From Gossypium raimondii (lineage: Eukaryota; Streptophyta; Magnoliopsida; Malvales; Malvaceae), in NCBI RefSeq assembly GCF_025698545.1, contig NC_068575.1, forward strand, positions 45,765,980 through 45,829,979: a stretch of 64,000 nt of DNA. The letters are read 5' to 3'. Both the position numbers and the translations under genes were made by a program. Positions 11,868 to 24,239 of this stretch are shown piece by piece; position 1 is the stretch's first letter, and every line of letters starts with the position of its first letter. The notes under the pieces are model-generated. The model searched no databases and had not been told where the DNA came from. It saw only the letters and a list, made by a program, of their open reading frames with translations.

Positions 11868-12434
11868 TTGGATTGGAATCAGCAAATGGTGGTATAAGAA
11901 GGCTTGGGCTCAGTCTTCCTTCTGATGGAACATCTGTTGGTGTAAATTTTGTTGCAGAGAGGAAGAGAAGAACAGAGAAGAAAATAAAAAAATTTTGTGA
12001 ATAATGGAGAAGGCTTTTTTTTTTTTTTACCTTCACACACACATCCTTTTTAATTAAAAAAAAAAAACTTTACAGTTGCCAAACACAAGAGTAGCATAAA
12101 ACATAAAGTAAAAAAAAAATTATAGCAGAGAAAACTAACAGCAGCCGATTACTAAAGGCCTAAAGCAACTGACAAAATATATATTTGATTTCCAATATCA
12201 AACTCAAAATACATCAACATCTGCAAACTCAAGGGTAAGTCCAGTTGTTGAAGCATTCAAGCAAGTAAATGGGAATACATCTCATTTATCTTCAATGTAC
12301 TTGTCCTCCAATCCTAAGAATCCTGTAAGTCATCCCATGGGTAATGTTTCTTCCTCCTCGGAGGCATGTGTCGCTGTTCCAGTAGATGTGAACTTGAACT
12401 CCCATAGCAAAAGAGAGGGAGCTATTAGCTATTA
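11868..12434 (+). pseudogene. Possible further exon remnants of the NT-C2 gene
   Basis: Two plus-strand open segments, 11868-12000 (glycine/serine then lysine/arginine rich) and 12214-12434 (serine/asparagine rich, stop near 12434), have coding-like composition. They lie downstream of the inverted NT-C2 exon in the same direction. They could be later exons, but no conserved motif was recognised. The intervening DNA carries A/T homopolymers. Confidence 0.3.
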
Positions 12435-14480
12435 ATACTACATTTTACTCGTGCTTTTTCAATACAGTTTAAATAATGCATTTAAGCGCATTCGGATCGA
12501 CAGCTTTTAAGTTGTAATAGTCGCAACGATGCCAACTAAGTTAAGGACCAATCATCATGATGATTTATACTTTTTTTTTAGTGAATAATGATTTATATGT
12601 TTTAATGTTTAAAGAAGTAGACTTTACATTTTTTTGATAAATGTGTTTAGATTTAAAACGTATTATTTTATTTTATTTTTAATATCAATAGAAGATAGTT
12701 TTTCAAAAAATCGTACTAATAACCTATTATAAAAGGAAAAATATCAAAAGATAAAATAGAAAATTTTAAGGAAAATATTATATTTTATAGATGCTTAATT
12801 AATGCCCATATTACAAGTATTTCATGCACAAAATAAAGACATTCATTTATCAAAGTAATGAACAATGAATTGTTACTTATACTTTATTATGAGAGTTATG
12901 AACATCATAACACCTGAAATATAACATCTCTTAATTTTATCTTTCAACATTGAATTTATCATTTTAAATATTTTTATTTATAATATTTGTCATATTTATA
13001 AATAAAAATTTTAATTTTACTAAAATATTTAGTTAAATAATTTACTTGATAATAAAATTTATTATAAGTATAATAAGAATTTTGATTCTATTAAGAAAAA
13101 CTTTAAGTAAATAATTTACATAATAAATAAATAAAATTTAATTTTATATTAAATTACTTTATATTTAAATTATTATGACTGATGGAGTCTTAGCTCGATT
13201 GACATCAACATCGTTCTCCATAAATTTGAATTTAACTTCTTCTTTTTTGTTTAACTTCAAAATTAATTATTTATACTTGAATTTCAATTCCAGTTAGAAT
13301 TAAGGTTTTTTTAGTTGTAATTAGATTTATTTAAAAAAAAAAAAACTTGATTTTACTTTGAGTTGCTCAAGAACTCGAGTAAACTTCATAATAATAGAAT
13401 AAATTTTTTTTTTTTAAAAGTCAAATCTGATTGAAATGAGAAATAGTTGATTTACGGTCCCTGATCTAGATCTTTTAAACCAAACTCAACAAATCGAAGT
13501 TTGAAGCAAAAGCAAAAGCAAAAGCAAAAGAACGTAAAGCAACTTAAATTACAACTCAGTTTGAACAAATCAAAGTTGCATCACAAGCAAAAGCAGTCCA
13601 TTGGCAACCCACATTTCTATTTCACCCATGATCTTACTTACTGATATCTAAGTGCTACTGATTAAAGACAATAACATTGCTTCAAAAACCAGACACTATG
13701 GTTAGAATTGATTTTATCAATTTATTTGCTCAGTACTACCACTTTCTCTAAGGCATGCGGTAATGTATTGGGACTTGGGAGAAGGAAAAGGCAAAAAAAG
13801 AAAAATCTAATTAAAAAGAAATATTATAGAATCTATGCTATTCCCCTTTTTATCTGTTTTAGGAGCCAACCAACTTGGCAAACATGGATGCAAAGAACCC
13901 AAAAATAAAAGGCAAGGAAAGGCATTGAGATTGGATTATGTAAACCCCCCTTTTGTTCTTTATTGGGGTTAGCTACAAATAAAAGCATGCAAGGATTTGA
14001 AGAGAAAATTCTTTTGAAAGATGAAATACCAACAACTTAATATGATGCATTCAAACAAAAGTAAACAATCTTAGCTCTATCCTTTATGATCAAACATTTT
14101 TCATGTTCAACAACGAATCTTCATTTCAATGAAGCAAATCTTGCGCTGAATCATCCATTCAAGCCAAATGGTATAGACAGTTATTCACATTCACACAATC
14201 AAGTCAAAATTACAGGGAAACGCCAAGAATGTTGCTATGAATATGGGCAATGTAAGAGGAATATATCAAAGGAAAAATGAAAAATGCAACTGTTTCTTAT
14301 AGATGATGAACCTAAGAATAAACACGCAACGACAACTCTATCTATGCGAGCAATGAAAATAGACAAAAGAAATAAAAGATTGCTGATTGTTTTTCCCAGT
14401 CCTTTTACTGAAAGACGGTGGAGCACCTGTAAGAACTGAGGAAGCCTGCTGGGAAGAGATCCATAATATGCATTGCAGGT
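12435..14480. other. AT-rich intergenic DNA
   Basis: Mostly very AT-rich spacer. It holds a partial SINE-like piece (about 13176-13245), a hexamer microsatellite of AAAAGC units (about 13503-13530), and the presumed 3' UTR of the minus-strand kinase gene near its right end. No gene was seen. Confidence 0.5.
13176..13245 (+). mobile_element. Partial tRNA-derived SINE
   Basis: The A-box-like stretch GTCTTAGCTCGATTGACATC resembles that of the fuller copy at about 18320-18470. No B box follows, so it is a truncated head. Confidence 0.4.
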
Positions 14481-16756
14481 TTAATGAGTCTCTTTCTCTG
14501 AGTTGGAGCGACAGAGATCCTCGATTTGGTTCATCACCTCGGCCATTGAAGGACGCTTGTCAGGGTATTGAGCGGTGCAATTAATGGCAAGCTGTAAGAG
14601 CTGGACCATATCATCCTCAACATTCTGGTATCTCAGAAGTTCGACGTCGAACACCTCAGAGGTCCAGTCCTCTCGAACTATGGATTGGACCCATCTTGGG
14701 AGGTCTATGCCTTCCTCGTTCAATAAGGCATGTGTTGGTGCCTTTCCAGTAAGCAGTTCCAGAAGCAATATACCAAAGCTGTAGACGTCAGCCTTTTGGG
14801 AAACCTTATTTGTATCTGTCACTTCTGGAGCACGATAGCCATCAACACGGTTGGGAGTCGATGTGGGGCCAGCAAGCTGAGCAAGACCAAAATCAGATAC
14901 TCGAGCTTCGTAGGATGTAGTAAGTAGGACATTTGATGATTTGATGTTTCCATGGGAGATTCCAGGGCCCTTGGAATGGAGGTATTCAATGCCTCTGGCA
15001 GCTCCGAGGGCAATGCCGGACCTTGTGTCCCAATTCAATGGAGTCCTTCCAGATCCTCTGTTACCTGAATAGCAATAATGATGATGCAGAATAACAGTTT
15101 CAAATAAATTATAAAAGAAAAACTTAAAGAGGTAGAAATTTTGGGGTTTTTTTCCTAGCAGCTAAATGCGTGGCAAATGATGATAAACAGAACGGTACAT
15201 TTGGGATTCAGAAACTTTTATCAGATTCTCGTTAAAGCCAAATGCCAATTCATTTATATAAGATACAACAAGTAAATTGAGCAACTATGAACTTTATTTT
15301 CACAAGCTACTTTGTTTATCAAAAAGATGTAGCTCAAGGAAATTTGAAAAGGGAATGTTGGCCGCCTACATGAATTGATTTTTACAATAAGCATGATTGC
15401 TACATAGATGCATAGTAAGATTCTATTTCTGGCAATCAAAACAAAGAACAGCAATGATAACACCATCAACAAAGCAAGAAAGATAGTGCAAAAGAAATAC
15501 TCACCATGTAAAAGTGAAGACAAGCTGCCCATAGGCATGTAATCATAAACTAGAAGTTTCTCATCTGCACTAAAGTAGTAGGCCCTTAATGGGACCAAGT
15601 TCTGGTGATCCATGGAGCCGACTACCTCAATCTTCTCCTTGAATTCCTTTTCCGACACCGTCACATCCTTCAACCTCTTCACTGCAACAACCACTCCCAT
15701 TTCTAAAGTGGCCTTATACGCGGTCCCGAATGTTCCCTTCCCCAATACCTCAGCAGATGCCCTTAACAAATCCTCCAGATCAAATACCCTCGACGCCTTC
15801 CCGAAAAACACCAGATTCTTAATCCCACTACTCTTAGCTTCTTTATTGACTACCCCAGATAACCCACTGCTTCTATTACCACTCTCCCCTGCAGGCTTAT
15901 CTCTTGGAATTTCAACCACAGCCTGTTTTGGAGGGGCAACATCCCTTTCCTCCATTTTTTTACCACTCTTTCTTCTACATAAGCAGATCAATAGAATCAG
16001 AATCAATAAAATACCAAGAACACAACCAATGACAATACCAGCAATTGCTCCACCAGACAATTTACTGCCACTACTTTCAGTCCTATTACAAGGAACCAAA
16101 GGCTTCCCACATAAAGAATTCCCTAGAAAAGCACTTTGAGGCTTATTTGATAACCCTTTTGGGATTGAACCATTTAACTGATTAAAAGAAACATTGAATT
16201 GCACAAGTGAAGGCACTTTAATATCAGGGATCGACCCAGATAGATGATTGTTCTCCAGATATAACGTACCCAACCTAGTCAAATTGTTAACACTCTCAGG
16301 GATCGAACCAGTGAAATTATTGCTTGCGAGATTAAGCCTTATAAGGTTTTGCAAAGAGAACAAGAACAGAGGAATCTCACCAGAATATCGATTCCCTTGT
16401 AAGTAAAGGTTTCGAAGAGAAGTAAGCTTGGCAAAATCAGCAGGGATAGACCCAGAAAGAGCATTGAAACGAAGAGAAAGAGTTTGAAGCTGCGTTAAGT
16501 TGCCAATACCACTAGGAAGCTGACCTGAAAGTCCCATTCCAGGGAGTCTTAACTCGACGACTCTGTTCTGAGAACAGTTTACACCAGTCCAAGTACATGG
16601 ACTGCTCGAAAGATTCCATAAAAGCGTGCGTCCACCAACAGCTCTTCGAAGTGCCACCATGGCTGCCCTATCAGCAGCTAGATCTGAACCCACAGTCACC
16701 AACCAAGTTGCCCATAACAACAAGGAGAAACTGATTATACAACGAATTGGCTTCAT
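14481..16756 (-). CDS. LRR receptor-like kinase, RKL1/RLK902 type (probable pseudokinase)
   Basis: A plasma-membrane receptor-like kinase of LRR subfamily III. Two exons, 16756-15505 and 15064-14481, are joined across a 440-bp GT-AG intron and give 611 residues, typical for the family. Order of parts: signal peptide (about 1-24), N-terminal LRR cap with the CTWTGVNC motif, about five leucine-rich repeats (about 65-200), a membrane helix (about 235-260) followed by basic residues, and the kinase domain (about 330-600). The glycine loop GKGTFGTAY (339-347), the VAVK lysine (K360) and DFG (475-477) are present. The catalytic loop reads HGN (455-457) instead of HRD, as is usual in this subfamily, so it may signal without strong phosphotransfer. 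The intron lies inside the kinase domain after the LLHG motif. The exact Arabidopsis counterpart (RKL1, RLK902 or a relative) was not decided. Confidence 0.95.
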
Positions 16757-17840
16757 TCTCTTCCTTTTCTTCCTCTAGAACAAAAAAGGGTCAACAAAAA
16801 CAACAGAATTTTGCTTTGATTCCCAATGCTGCAAAGGGTTTTTCAAAGGTTAAAAGATTGAAATGAAGATGGGATTTTCATGGCTGATAGTTATTTGAAG
16901 CTCTGGAGATTGCTGTACATGAATTGTTAAAGCTTTTCAAAAAAAAAAAAAACCCTTCAATTCTTTTCTCTTTTTTTACTGAGAATTGAAACTTTTAAGA
17001 AAGTTTATGAAATTCAGATTCAAAAAAAGAGAATTAAAGTTGTTGAAGAGCATTCACAGATAAAAACCCTGTGGAAGAAAAAGAAGGCGCTTGGCTGGCT
17101 ACCTTCCCTTTTTTTTTTTTTTACTTATTAATTAAAAATATTTGACCTTTTTTTGTAAGGTAATAAATCCAGTGATTTACGTATGATGTAATTTCAGAAA
17201 GCGTTATGTCCGCTTCGATAATTTCAATTTTATCAGCTTCGGGTCGGATCCCTTTTCTTGCATTAATGGGTCATATGATTTTATTAGTTATGTTATGGTT
17301 GGTTTATTTAGTAGAGCTGCTGCTATTTTTAATAATCTCGCAAAGGGACTTTAAAAAGTTGGATGGAGAATTAAAGGGAAAATAAAAACAATAAATTTTT
17401 GTGTTTTGTCGGTTGGAACATCGAATAAAACTTTAGGTAGGGTGAGCTTTCAACTGTTTTATTAGTCATTAATTATTATTTTATTAGAATATTTATATTA
17501 ATGAATAAAAATTAAATAAAGAAAAAGGAAATAAATCTTGACTGGATCTCTGACTCTAAATCATTACTTTCTAATCCTGACCCAAACCCTTTATCACGTT
17601 ATGCATTAAACTTTAATAAACAATATAATAATTATTTTTAATATGTACATTTAATTTTGAAATTATACTCTCAAATCTTAGTCAGCCCTTAAAAATTCCA
17701 GCAAAGATATTACCAACTGTATTGTTCCAGCTCATACCTTATATCCTTTTTTTATTCGAGTATTTATGTTAAGACATTTGTATAGAATACATATGAGTTT
17801 AAGACTATGATTTTAAATATAAAAAAGAAAAACTTATCAA
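16757..17840. other. Upstream region of the receptor kinase gene
   Basis: The 5' flank of the minus-strand kinase gene is AT-rich with several homopolymer A/T runs. No ORF and no certain promoter element was identified. Confidence 0.4.
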
Positions 17841-17842
17841 AA

Positions 17843-17990
17843 TGTTTGGTATAGTAGTTATTCACCGCATTTTTTTATTATGAGGTCACAGTTCAATCTC
17901 TACCCATGAGAATAGAGCACGTTTCATAATCAAGTGTTTATCTCTTACAAAAACACTTATATATAAAAAAGGCTCTTAAAAAATTAAAAT
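17843..17990 (+). mobile_element. SINE-like tRNA-derived repeat
   Basis: GGTATAGTAGTTATTCACC resembles a tRNA A box region, and AGTTCAATCTC about 35 bases on resembles a B box. The spacing fits a Pol III promoter. The borders are approximate. Confidence 0.4.
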
Positions 17991-18319
17991 ACTAGCCTCA
18001 AATATCTACCTGTATTTGATATTGCCTACCCTAATCAAAGTATGATATAAATGCATCACCTCCTTGCATATAAATTGCTACTTTTGACCAACCAAAACCC
18101 TTTACTAAAACTTATAACAATACAATATTGAACACATAAATTATTATATTTTTTAGATTTTTTCATGTTCATTTACGGTTCATGTTCAAAATTTATGGTT
18201 GTTTCTTCCAATAATGTTGTTTTTAATGTTCGAATTTATTATCCCCACAATAGTGTAATGTGTTTTACTATTAAAATCTTTTTAATACGAATTATTAATA
18301 TTAAAATTTATAAAAATAT

Positions 18320-18470
18320 GCCGATTGAGTCTTAACTCAATTGGCATGAGCATGGTTATCAATGCAAGATAACATGAGTTCGAATACGCTAAAACGTATT
18401 ATTCTCCTATTTATGTGATGGGAGGGCAGAACCTATAACAAGGTTATTTAAAAAATATTATAAAAAAATA
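18320..18470 (+). mobile_element. tRNA-derived SINE
   Basis: The A-box-like stretch CTTAACTCAATTGGCATGAG (18331-18350) is followed by the B-box-like GAGTTCGAATAC (18376-18387) at tRNA-like spacing. An AT-rich tail then runs to about 18470. Partial relatives occur at about 13176 and 26180. The sequence does not fold as an intact tRNA, so this is a SINE and not a tRNA gene. Confidence 0.6.
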
Positions 18471-19057
18471 AAATGGTAGTATATAATTAAAATATAACAA
18501 AATGTATAAACATGAGTGTGAAATTACCACAAATGGATAGCAAGACTAGCTTAAAAGAGAGCTAAAACGTGATGGAGTGTATGTAGCAAAAAAAACGTGA
18601 AGGTGTGTGCGCCTCTAGAGCCGAATCCCGAAAACGACGTGGTTTGGTTATGTTCAAAATTCAAAAACAGAACACTCTGAAAATTCCCCCTCTCCTTGTT
18701 CATGTTGTCTTACACTCCAACCAATTTCCACTAAGCTCTTAAGAAAAATCGCTGACAGTGATCTTTTCAACCATCGTACTAATTAGATTTAAAAACGTTT
18801 GGTTACCTCACGTAATAATATAACTGAAATTAAGTGTTGGTTGAATTGAAAATTGGTAGTGTTATTAATTTGGTGAGAGATAAAAAAATTTAGTTAATTT
18901 ATAAATTAGTACCAATAAGTTTAACTAATTTTTATGATTTTTTTGTTTTTACATTTTAAAATTTTAATAATTTATTTGCTTTAAATCGAATGGACGGATC
19001 AAATTGAAAACCTTATTTATTACATAGTATTAAAATAGTTTATTATACTATTAAAAA

Positions 19058-19320
19058 TAGACTTAGCTCACAATTTGATCTAAACATTTTTGTCTCACTT
19101 TGACACTTAAATTTTAATTTTCGTCTCAGTTTACTTTAAAAAATAAAAGTTGCCAATTAGAATGTAATACATGCCACATTCTTATTGGATGCCAGCAATT
19201 TTTTAGTACTAAAGTCGGACCAAAATGATAATTTAAGTACCAAAGCGAAACAAAAAAAAAATTAAGTAACAAAGTGGGAAAAAAAGTATAACTTAAAGGT
19301 CAAATTGTGAATTAAACCTA
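19058..19320. mobile_element. MITE with long terminal inverted repeats
   Basis: The left end (CTCACAATTTGATCTAAAC... then TCTCACTTTGACACTTAAA) is mirrored by the right end (...AACAAAGTGGG... then GGTCAAATTGTGAATTAAACC). The inverted arms are about 45-50 bases with mismatches. The 263-bp size and the lack of coding sequence fit a non-autonomous DNA transposon. The superfamily was not determined. Confidence 0.6.
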
Positions 19321-19868
19321 AAAAATAATTAGTACAAGTTCAAGTGGCAGCTTAAAAGTGGGTGGTTGTGTGCATATGTATGAAGGTGTTCCCACTTTGT
19401 TGAGCTCGTTCCCCTCCAGTGGTATGTAGTTGTTCATAAGGTGCAAATGTTGAGAATTCTTTGATAGGTGATTAGGGATTGCAAAAACTAAACCATCCAA
19501 TGGATTATGAATTGATCTACTTCGAAATAAATGTTTCTTTTTTAAAAGTGGATTTGAGGCAAGGCGGTAGTGAATTTTTTTTTTTTTTGGATAGTGAGTA
19601 TGGAGCAGTTATAGCAATTGCTTGCCCACCTCGACTTGCACCCCTATATGAAATTACTATTATATCATTGTATATATAATCTATTAAAAAGGTAAAAATG
19701 TAATAACGTAATATAGAAAAAAAATTTATATATTTTATGTTTACTCTTTTTTACATAATTATGTTTAAACATTTACTTGAATTTAAAAATATTAAAGATA
19801 AGTAGCAAAAGTTAAATTGAAGCAAAGTGGGGTGAGATGAGGATGGATGCATCCAACATCGAGAGAGG
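19321..19868. other. AT-rich spacer
   Basis: Short ORFs only, none recognisable. It ends at the presumed 5' border of the next LTR. Confidence 0.4.
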
Positions 19869-22813
19869 TGGTTATAACAGCCCATTTTTTAGTGATGTCG
19901 AAAATGGTAGTTTCGAAGCCCCATTTTTTATGTTTGAGTTCATAAATAGTATTATTTAATATTTACAAGAGTGGTATTAAAGTTTGGTCTCTTAATTTTG
20001 TCAATTTGGTAGTTAATTAAAGTATAAGAACTAAATTGTAAAAGTTGTAAAAGTTTATCACTATAAATTTTTAAATTGACAAAGGACCAATTGAGCAATT
20101 AGACAATTATTATATAGTAAATCGACTGTGGATGGCAATATAATCCACCAACTTTGCTAAATAAGTTTAAGTTTAATTAATTAATGTTCAATTAACTAAT
20201 TAGGATTAATTAGAAATTAATTAAGTATAAAAGACAAAAATCAAAAGAAAAGAAAGACAATTTTTTTTCATCTTCACGAAGCAAGCAAAAGTATAAAATA
20301 GGGTTTGGAAGCTTCAAACTTTCGGAAATAATTAGGTGAGTTTAATTTAGTTTTTTGTTGTAATTTTTATATTTTTAAGATCGTGAGAACTTGATTTAGT
20401 TAGTCAATGCACCAATTTGTAAAACTATTAAAGTTTCAAAAATTCTATTGATGATTTTTAAAAGAAATTGGTGTTAAATTGATAGATTTTAAGCTTAGAT
20501 GTGAAAATGACTAGATTGTAAAGTTTAATTGTTAGTTTTTTAACATAAAGACTAAAGTGAATAGATTTTGAATTTCATGTGAATTTTTTGTAATTATTGA
20601 TAGTAGAGGGTCCTAAAAGATGTAATTGAGATCTGTTTTGAAATCGAAACTCAAATTTGAAAGTTATTGCAATTTCGGTTTTAGGGACTAAATCGAATAA
20701 AATGCAAAACTTTAAGGGCATTCAAAAATTAAATTGAACTGATTCATGCATATAATAGGATATTATAAATTGTTTGGAATTGATAAATTAATCTGAATTA
20801 TTGTTTAGATTGAGAATTAAACCAAACCGAAAATAATTGAGGAAATGGCAAAATTTTCAATTAGTCCTTACAAATTCAGCTTTTTTTTTACTTGACCAGT
20901 TAAGATTATACGGTATGATTGTATTTAAATTGTTATGTATTTGAATTATGAATAAGTGTTTGTTTGGCTGAAATTTGGATTGTTGCGATTTGGTATAATA
21001 GGAGAGAACTGGACTAAATTGTGAAGATATGTTTTTATATGTGTTGAAAATGTCGGATGCACTTAGTAAATATATTTTGCACACTGATATAGATTGGTTA
21101 CTGATAATTATAGAGATCCAACATTTGTTGCAAACTTAAAGATACATGTGACACAAGTTTGCTCGGACGAGTAACTTGATGTCGTTTTAAATGTTTAGTC
21201 CGAACAAGTAACCTTACATGTATGTTTTCAGCTTGGCCAAGCAATCGAATTTGCCATTAATGGTTTATCCCAAAGCAGTAATCTGACACAAATATATGTT
21301 TAGCTCAGACGAACTTTTAGTGTGTTGAAGATACACGCCTGGACTAGTAACTTGATCTCATTCTAAAGGTTTAGCCTAGACTGGTAACCTAATACGAATA
21401 TATGTTTAGCTCAAACGAGCAATTGATATATCAAAGATATTTGTGACACAGGTTTAGCCTAGACTGTTAATCTGATGTTGTTTAAAAGGTTTAGCTCAAA
21501 TAGGTAACTTGACATGTGTATATATACTTAGCTCAAACGAGTAACTAGGTATCAAGATTCCTGTGCATGATATGAGTTTGATGTATAAATTTAAAAATAT
21601 TGAATTGAACTTGAATATTGATTTGGAGTAATGGCATGAATATATATATGATTTCAATATCCATTGATTGAAAATGTGATTGAAAATGTGATATTCAAAA
21701 TGACATGAATTCGTTTGATATATGATTGGGATTTCTATATGGTTTGAATTCATGATAAGCTCACATTATTGTCGTTGTAATTTTCTATGTTTAGATAATC
21801 TATGTCAAGCTAGTAGCTTATTGTGTTTGAATTGAAATTTTAAGGTAAGTTGTTGTTTAAATACCTATGAACTTACTAAGCATTCGATATACTTAACCTA
21901 TTGTTTTTCCCTTTACCTATAGATTACCAACTTCTGGAATGTGTATAGTGAACCGACAAAAAGCTCACACAATCCCGTTTTCAAATTGTTAGCTTTTTAA
22001 TTGTTTTGAGTTCAATTTTGTGACATGTATATAGGTGTTTATAGATGTTAACTTGAGAATGATAGCTATAGTTTGAACCCTAACTAATGTTTGATTTTGG
22101 GAAGGCTAATGTTCATATATATATATGTATGTGTGTGTGTGTGTGTGTGTGTTTTGGTGACGTGTTAAGCTATATGTATGGCATATTTGGGGTATGAATT
22201 AACATGATTATTTGATGGTATTGGATAGATAAATGCATGATTGAATAGGTTGGAATTGAATAAGTTGTAATGATATGTTTACATGCCAAATTGAAGTATA
22301 TTGGATTGTTTGGTTTGGAATGGATAATTGGATTGTTTTAGCATGTGTTTGGGATGTTTGGTGCAGGTAAAGTTGTGCATTGTGCACAAAATGAATGAAT
22401 TAAGGTGTAAGCTTGAAATAGGTATCAAATGACCTAAATTTTATCGAAAACAAAGTACACATCTGGATGAGCAATTTTCTTTGCCACAATGTCAACCGAC
22501 AGTATGTCACGTCACGATGTCTAGTGGCCTAAGGTCACAAAGTAAAGGAAGTGACATCGGGACGTCACAATGTCGGTTTTGAATTTTCAAAACTTAGCAA
22601 TTTGGTCCTATTTCATGCTCGGGTCAACAAAAGGACTTTTGTAAGCTCAATTAAGACTTAGATTTAATTGTGGATCATAATATGATTGTGTTTACAGTAT
22701 GATTGAATGTTTGAATGATTCCTTTACTGTGTACTTGACGATAGTTGCTATGGCAACAAATGTGACATCTTTTAGCTCGGATCCGATGATCAGGTCAGGC
22801 AAGGAGTGTTACA
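19869..22813 (+). mobile_element. Long LTR, gypsy-like, probably solo
   Basis: The 3' end (AGGAGTGTTACA at 22813) and the roughly 350 bases before it resemble the 3' part of the LTR ending at 47458. The 5' end near 19869 (TGGTTATAACAGCCC) is a plausible matching terminus. A TATA-like AGTATAAAAG lies near 20224. The middle (about 21160-21545) is a run of degenerate repeats built on a TTTAGCTCAAACGAGTAAC theme. A (GT)n tract lies near 22130-22152. No gag-pol sequence adjoins, and no clear target duplication was found, so the left border is provisional. It looks old. Confidence 0.6.
21160..21545 (+). repeat. Degenerate tandem repeats inside the LTR
   Basis: A phrase like TTTAGCTCAAACGAGTAAC followed by TTGATAT or TGATGT recurs about eight times with an irregular period of about 45-60 bases. 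It lies wholly inside the LTR at 19869-22813. Confidence 0.65.
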
Positions 22814-24120
22814 ATGGTAGTAATTTTCAAGATTATACATTCATAATAGAGCGGGCGGGTAATAGTGCAGAGCTTGTTAGCTGTGGAGTGGTGGTGGATT
22901 TAGCAATATTCGCCCCGCCTCACTCCATTGCCATTCCTATAAGTGACTGTATGTGTACATACGATTTGCCTTTTCATACACCCAATAAAAAGCTCCCACT
23001 TTTTTAAACTCACGGCCCTTTTAAACACTCAAACTTTCAATAGAGTAGAGAGACAAAACCTTCCAATATAAACTATTGGACATGTCAAAAATACAAATAC
23101 AAATACAATTATGGATATGACTATGATTAGCAAGAATCTTAAAAATAAAAAAGTAATCATGAAGAAAATAAGGAAATATAATTTAAAAAAAACTATTCAA
23201 AAAAAGTATTAATGCATGAATTTTTTTTCTCCAAGTTGTTTGCTTCTTCTTTTTTGTTTTTCTCAACAACAATGCTAACCTCCGGGCTGGCTATTGCCCG
23301 CTTTTTTCTTCCTCCCACCAACTTTCTCTTTCTTTCTTCTTCTCATTCATTCCATGTGCCTTCTCTCTTTTCAATGTACAGACCTATTTTATGGTTACCT
23401 TTGTTGTTTTCACAAGTTGTGATAGACAAGTAACGGTGCCTATCATTGCTAACACTCCACCGGCCACCAGTGATTTCTCTTGAAAAATTAGTGACTTTTC
23501 GTCGACTTCTTTATCTGTTTATGCTTTGATAGTATTTCAAAATTATAAATGATTTCACAAGTCAATTTGGACCCGTGTTGTTTCAAGTTTTATATTTTTT
23601 ATTTGTTTTCTATTGTTTAATAAGTTTTCACTTTTAGAAGCTTCTGTTTGCTCTTGTAGCACATTTTTTAGTTTTGATTTTGCAAGTGATTTTAGGGATG
23701 GTTTTGTCGTTATACTCTCCAGTTTGATGGATGCTCGGTTCTTTTATTGATTTTTGCCTGACATTTTAGACCATTCGAGGTTGATTTTCTTATCATATTA
23801 AGTACTTGCAATCACTTTAGATATGTCGTGCTTGAATTATGACTAAAAGCTAATTGTTAATGTGTTATAATGTTCTATTGATGCTGAAAATGAAGTCTTT
23901 ATTACTTTGATAGAGCTTATTCTTTAATGTTTACTACTACTTTTATTATTTTTCCTCAAATTACATAATTTCCAAGAATTAATTAATTTTCCATTTAGTA
24001 ATATAATAAAGTTAGGACGAAGTTAGCTATCAAAATGAATGGTAAGGGTCAAAATATATATTAATTTCTATATAAAAATCAAAGTTTTCCCTTTGTCGTT
24101 TCCAAAAGTCGGACAACGAA
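22814..24120. other. Intergenic region before the coiled-coil gene
   Basis: No gene recognised. A pyrimidine-rich stretch (about 23212-23360) could be read as promoter-like or simply low complexity. Confidence 0.4.
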
Positions 24121-24162
24121 CTCAATTAATTCCTTGTACTCAAATATATAAATATATACTGT

Positions 24163-24231
24163 ATACACATACACATACACATACACATATACTATCTTTC
24201 CCCAATCCCAATCCCAATCCCAATCCCAATC
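24163..24231 (+). repeat. Two adjoining hexamer microsatellites
   Basis: A run of ACATAC units (about 24163-24190) is followed almost at once by five CCCAAT units (about 24200-24230). They lie just before or inside the presumed 5' UTR exon of the coiled-coil gene. Confidence 0.85.
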
Positions 24232-24239
24232 CGTTTGAT

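Noticed and set aside
18320-18400. Possible tRNA gene
   Set aside because: A- and B-box-like words are present, but the arms do not pair as a cloverleaf and related pieces are scattered elsewhere, so a SINE is the better reading.
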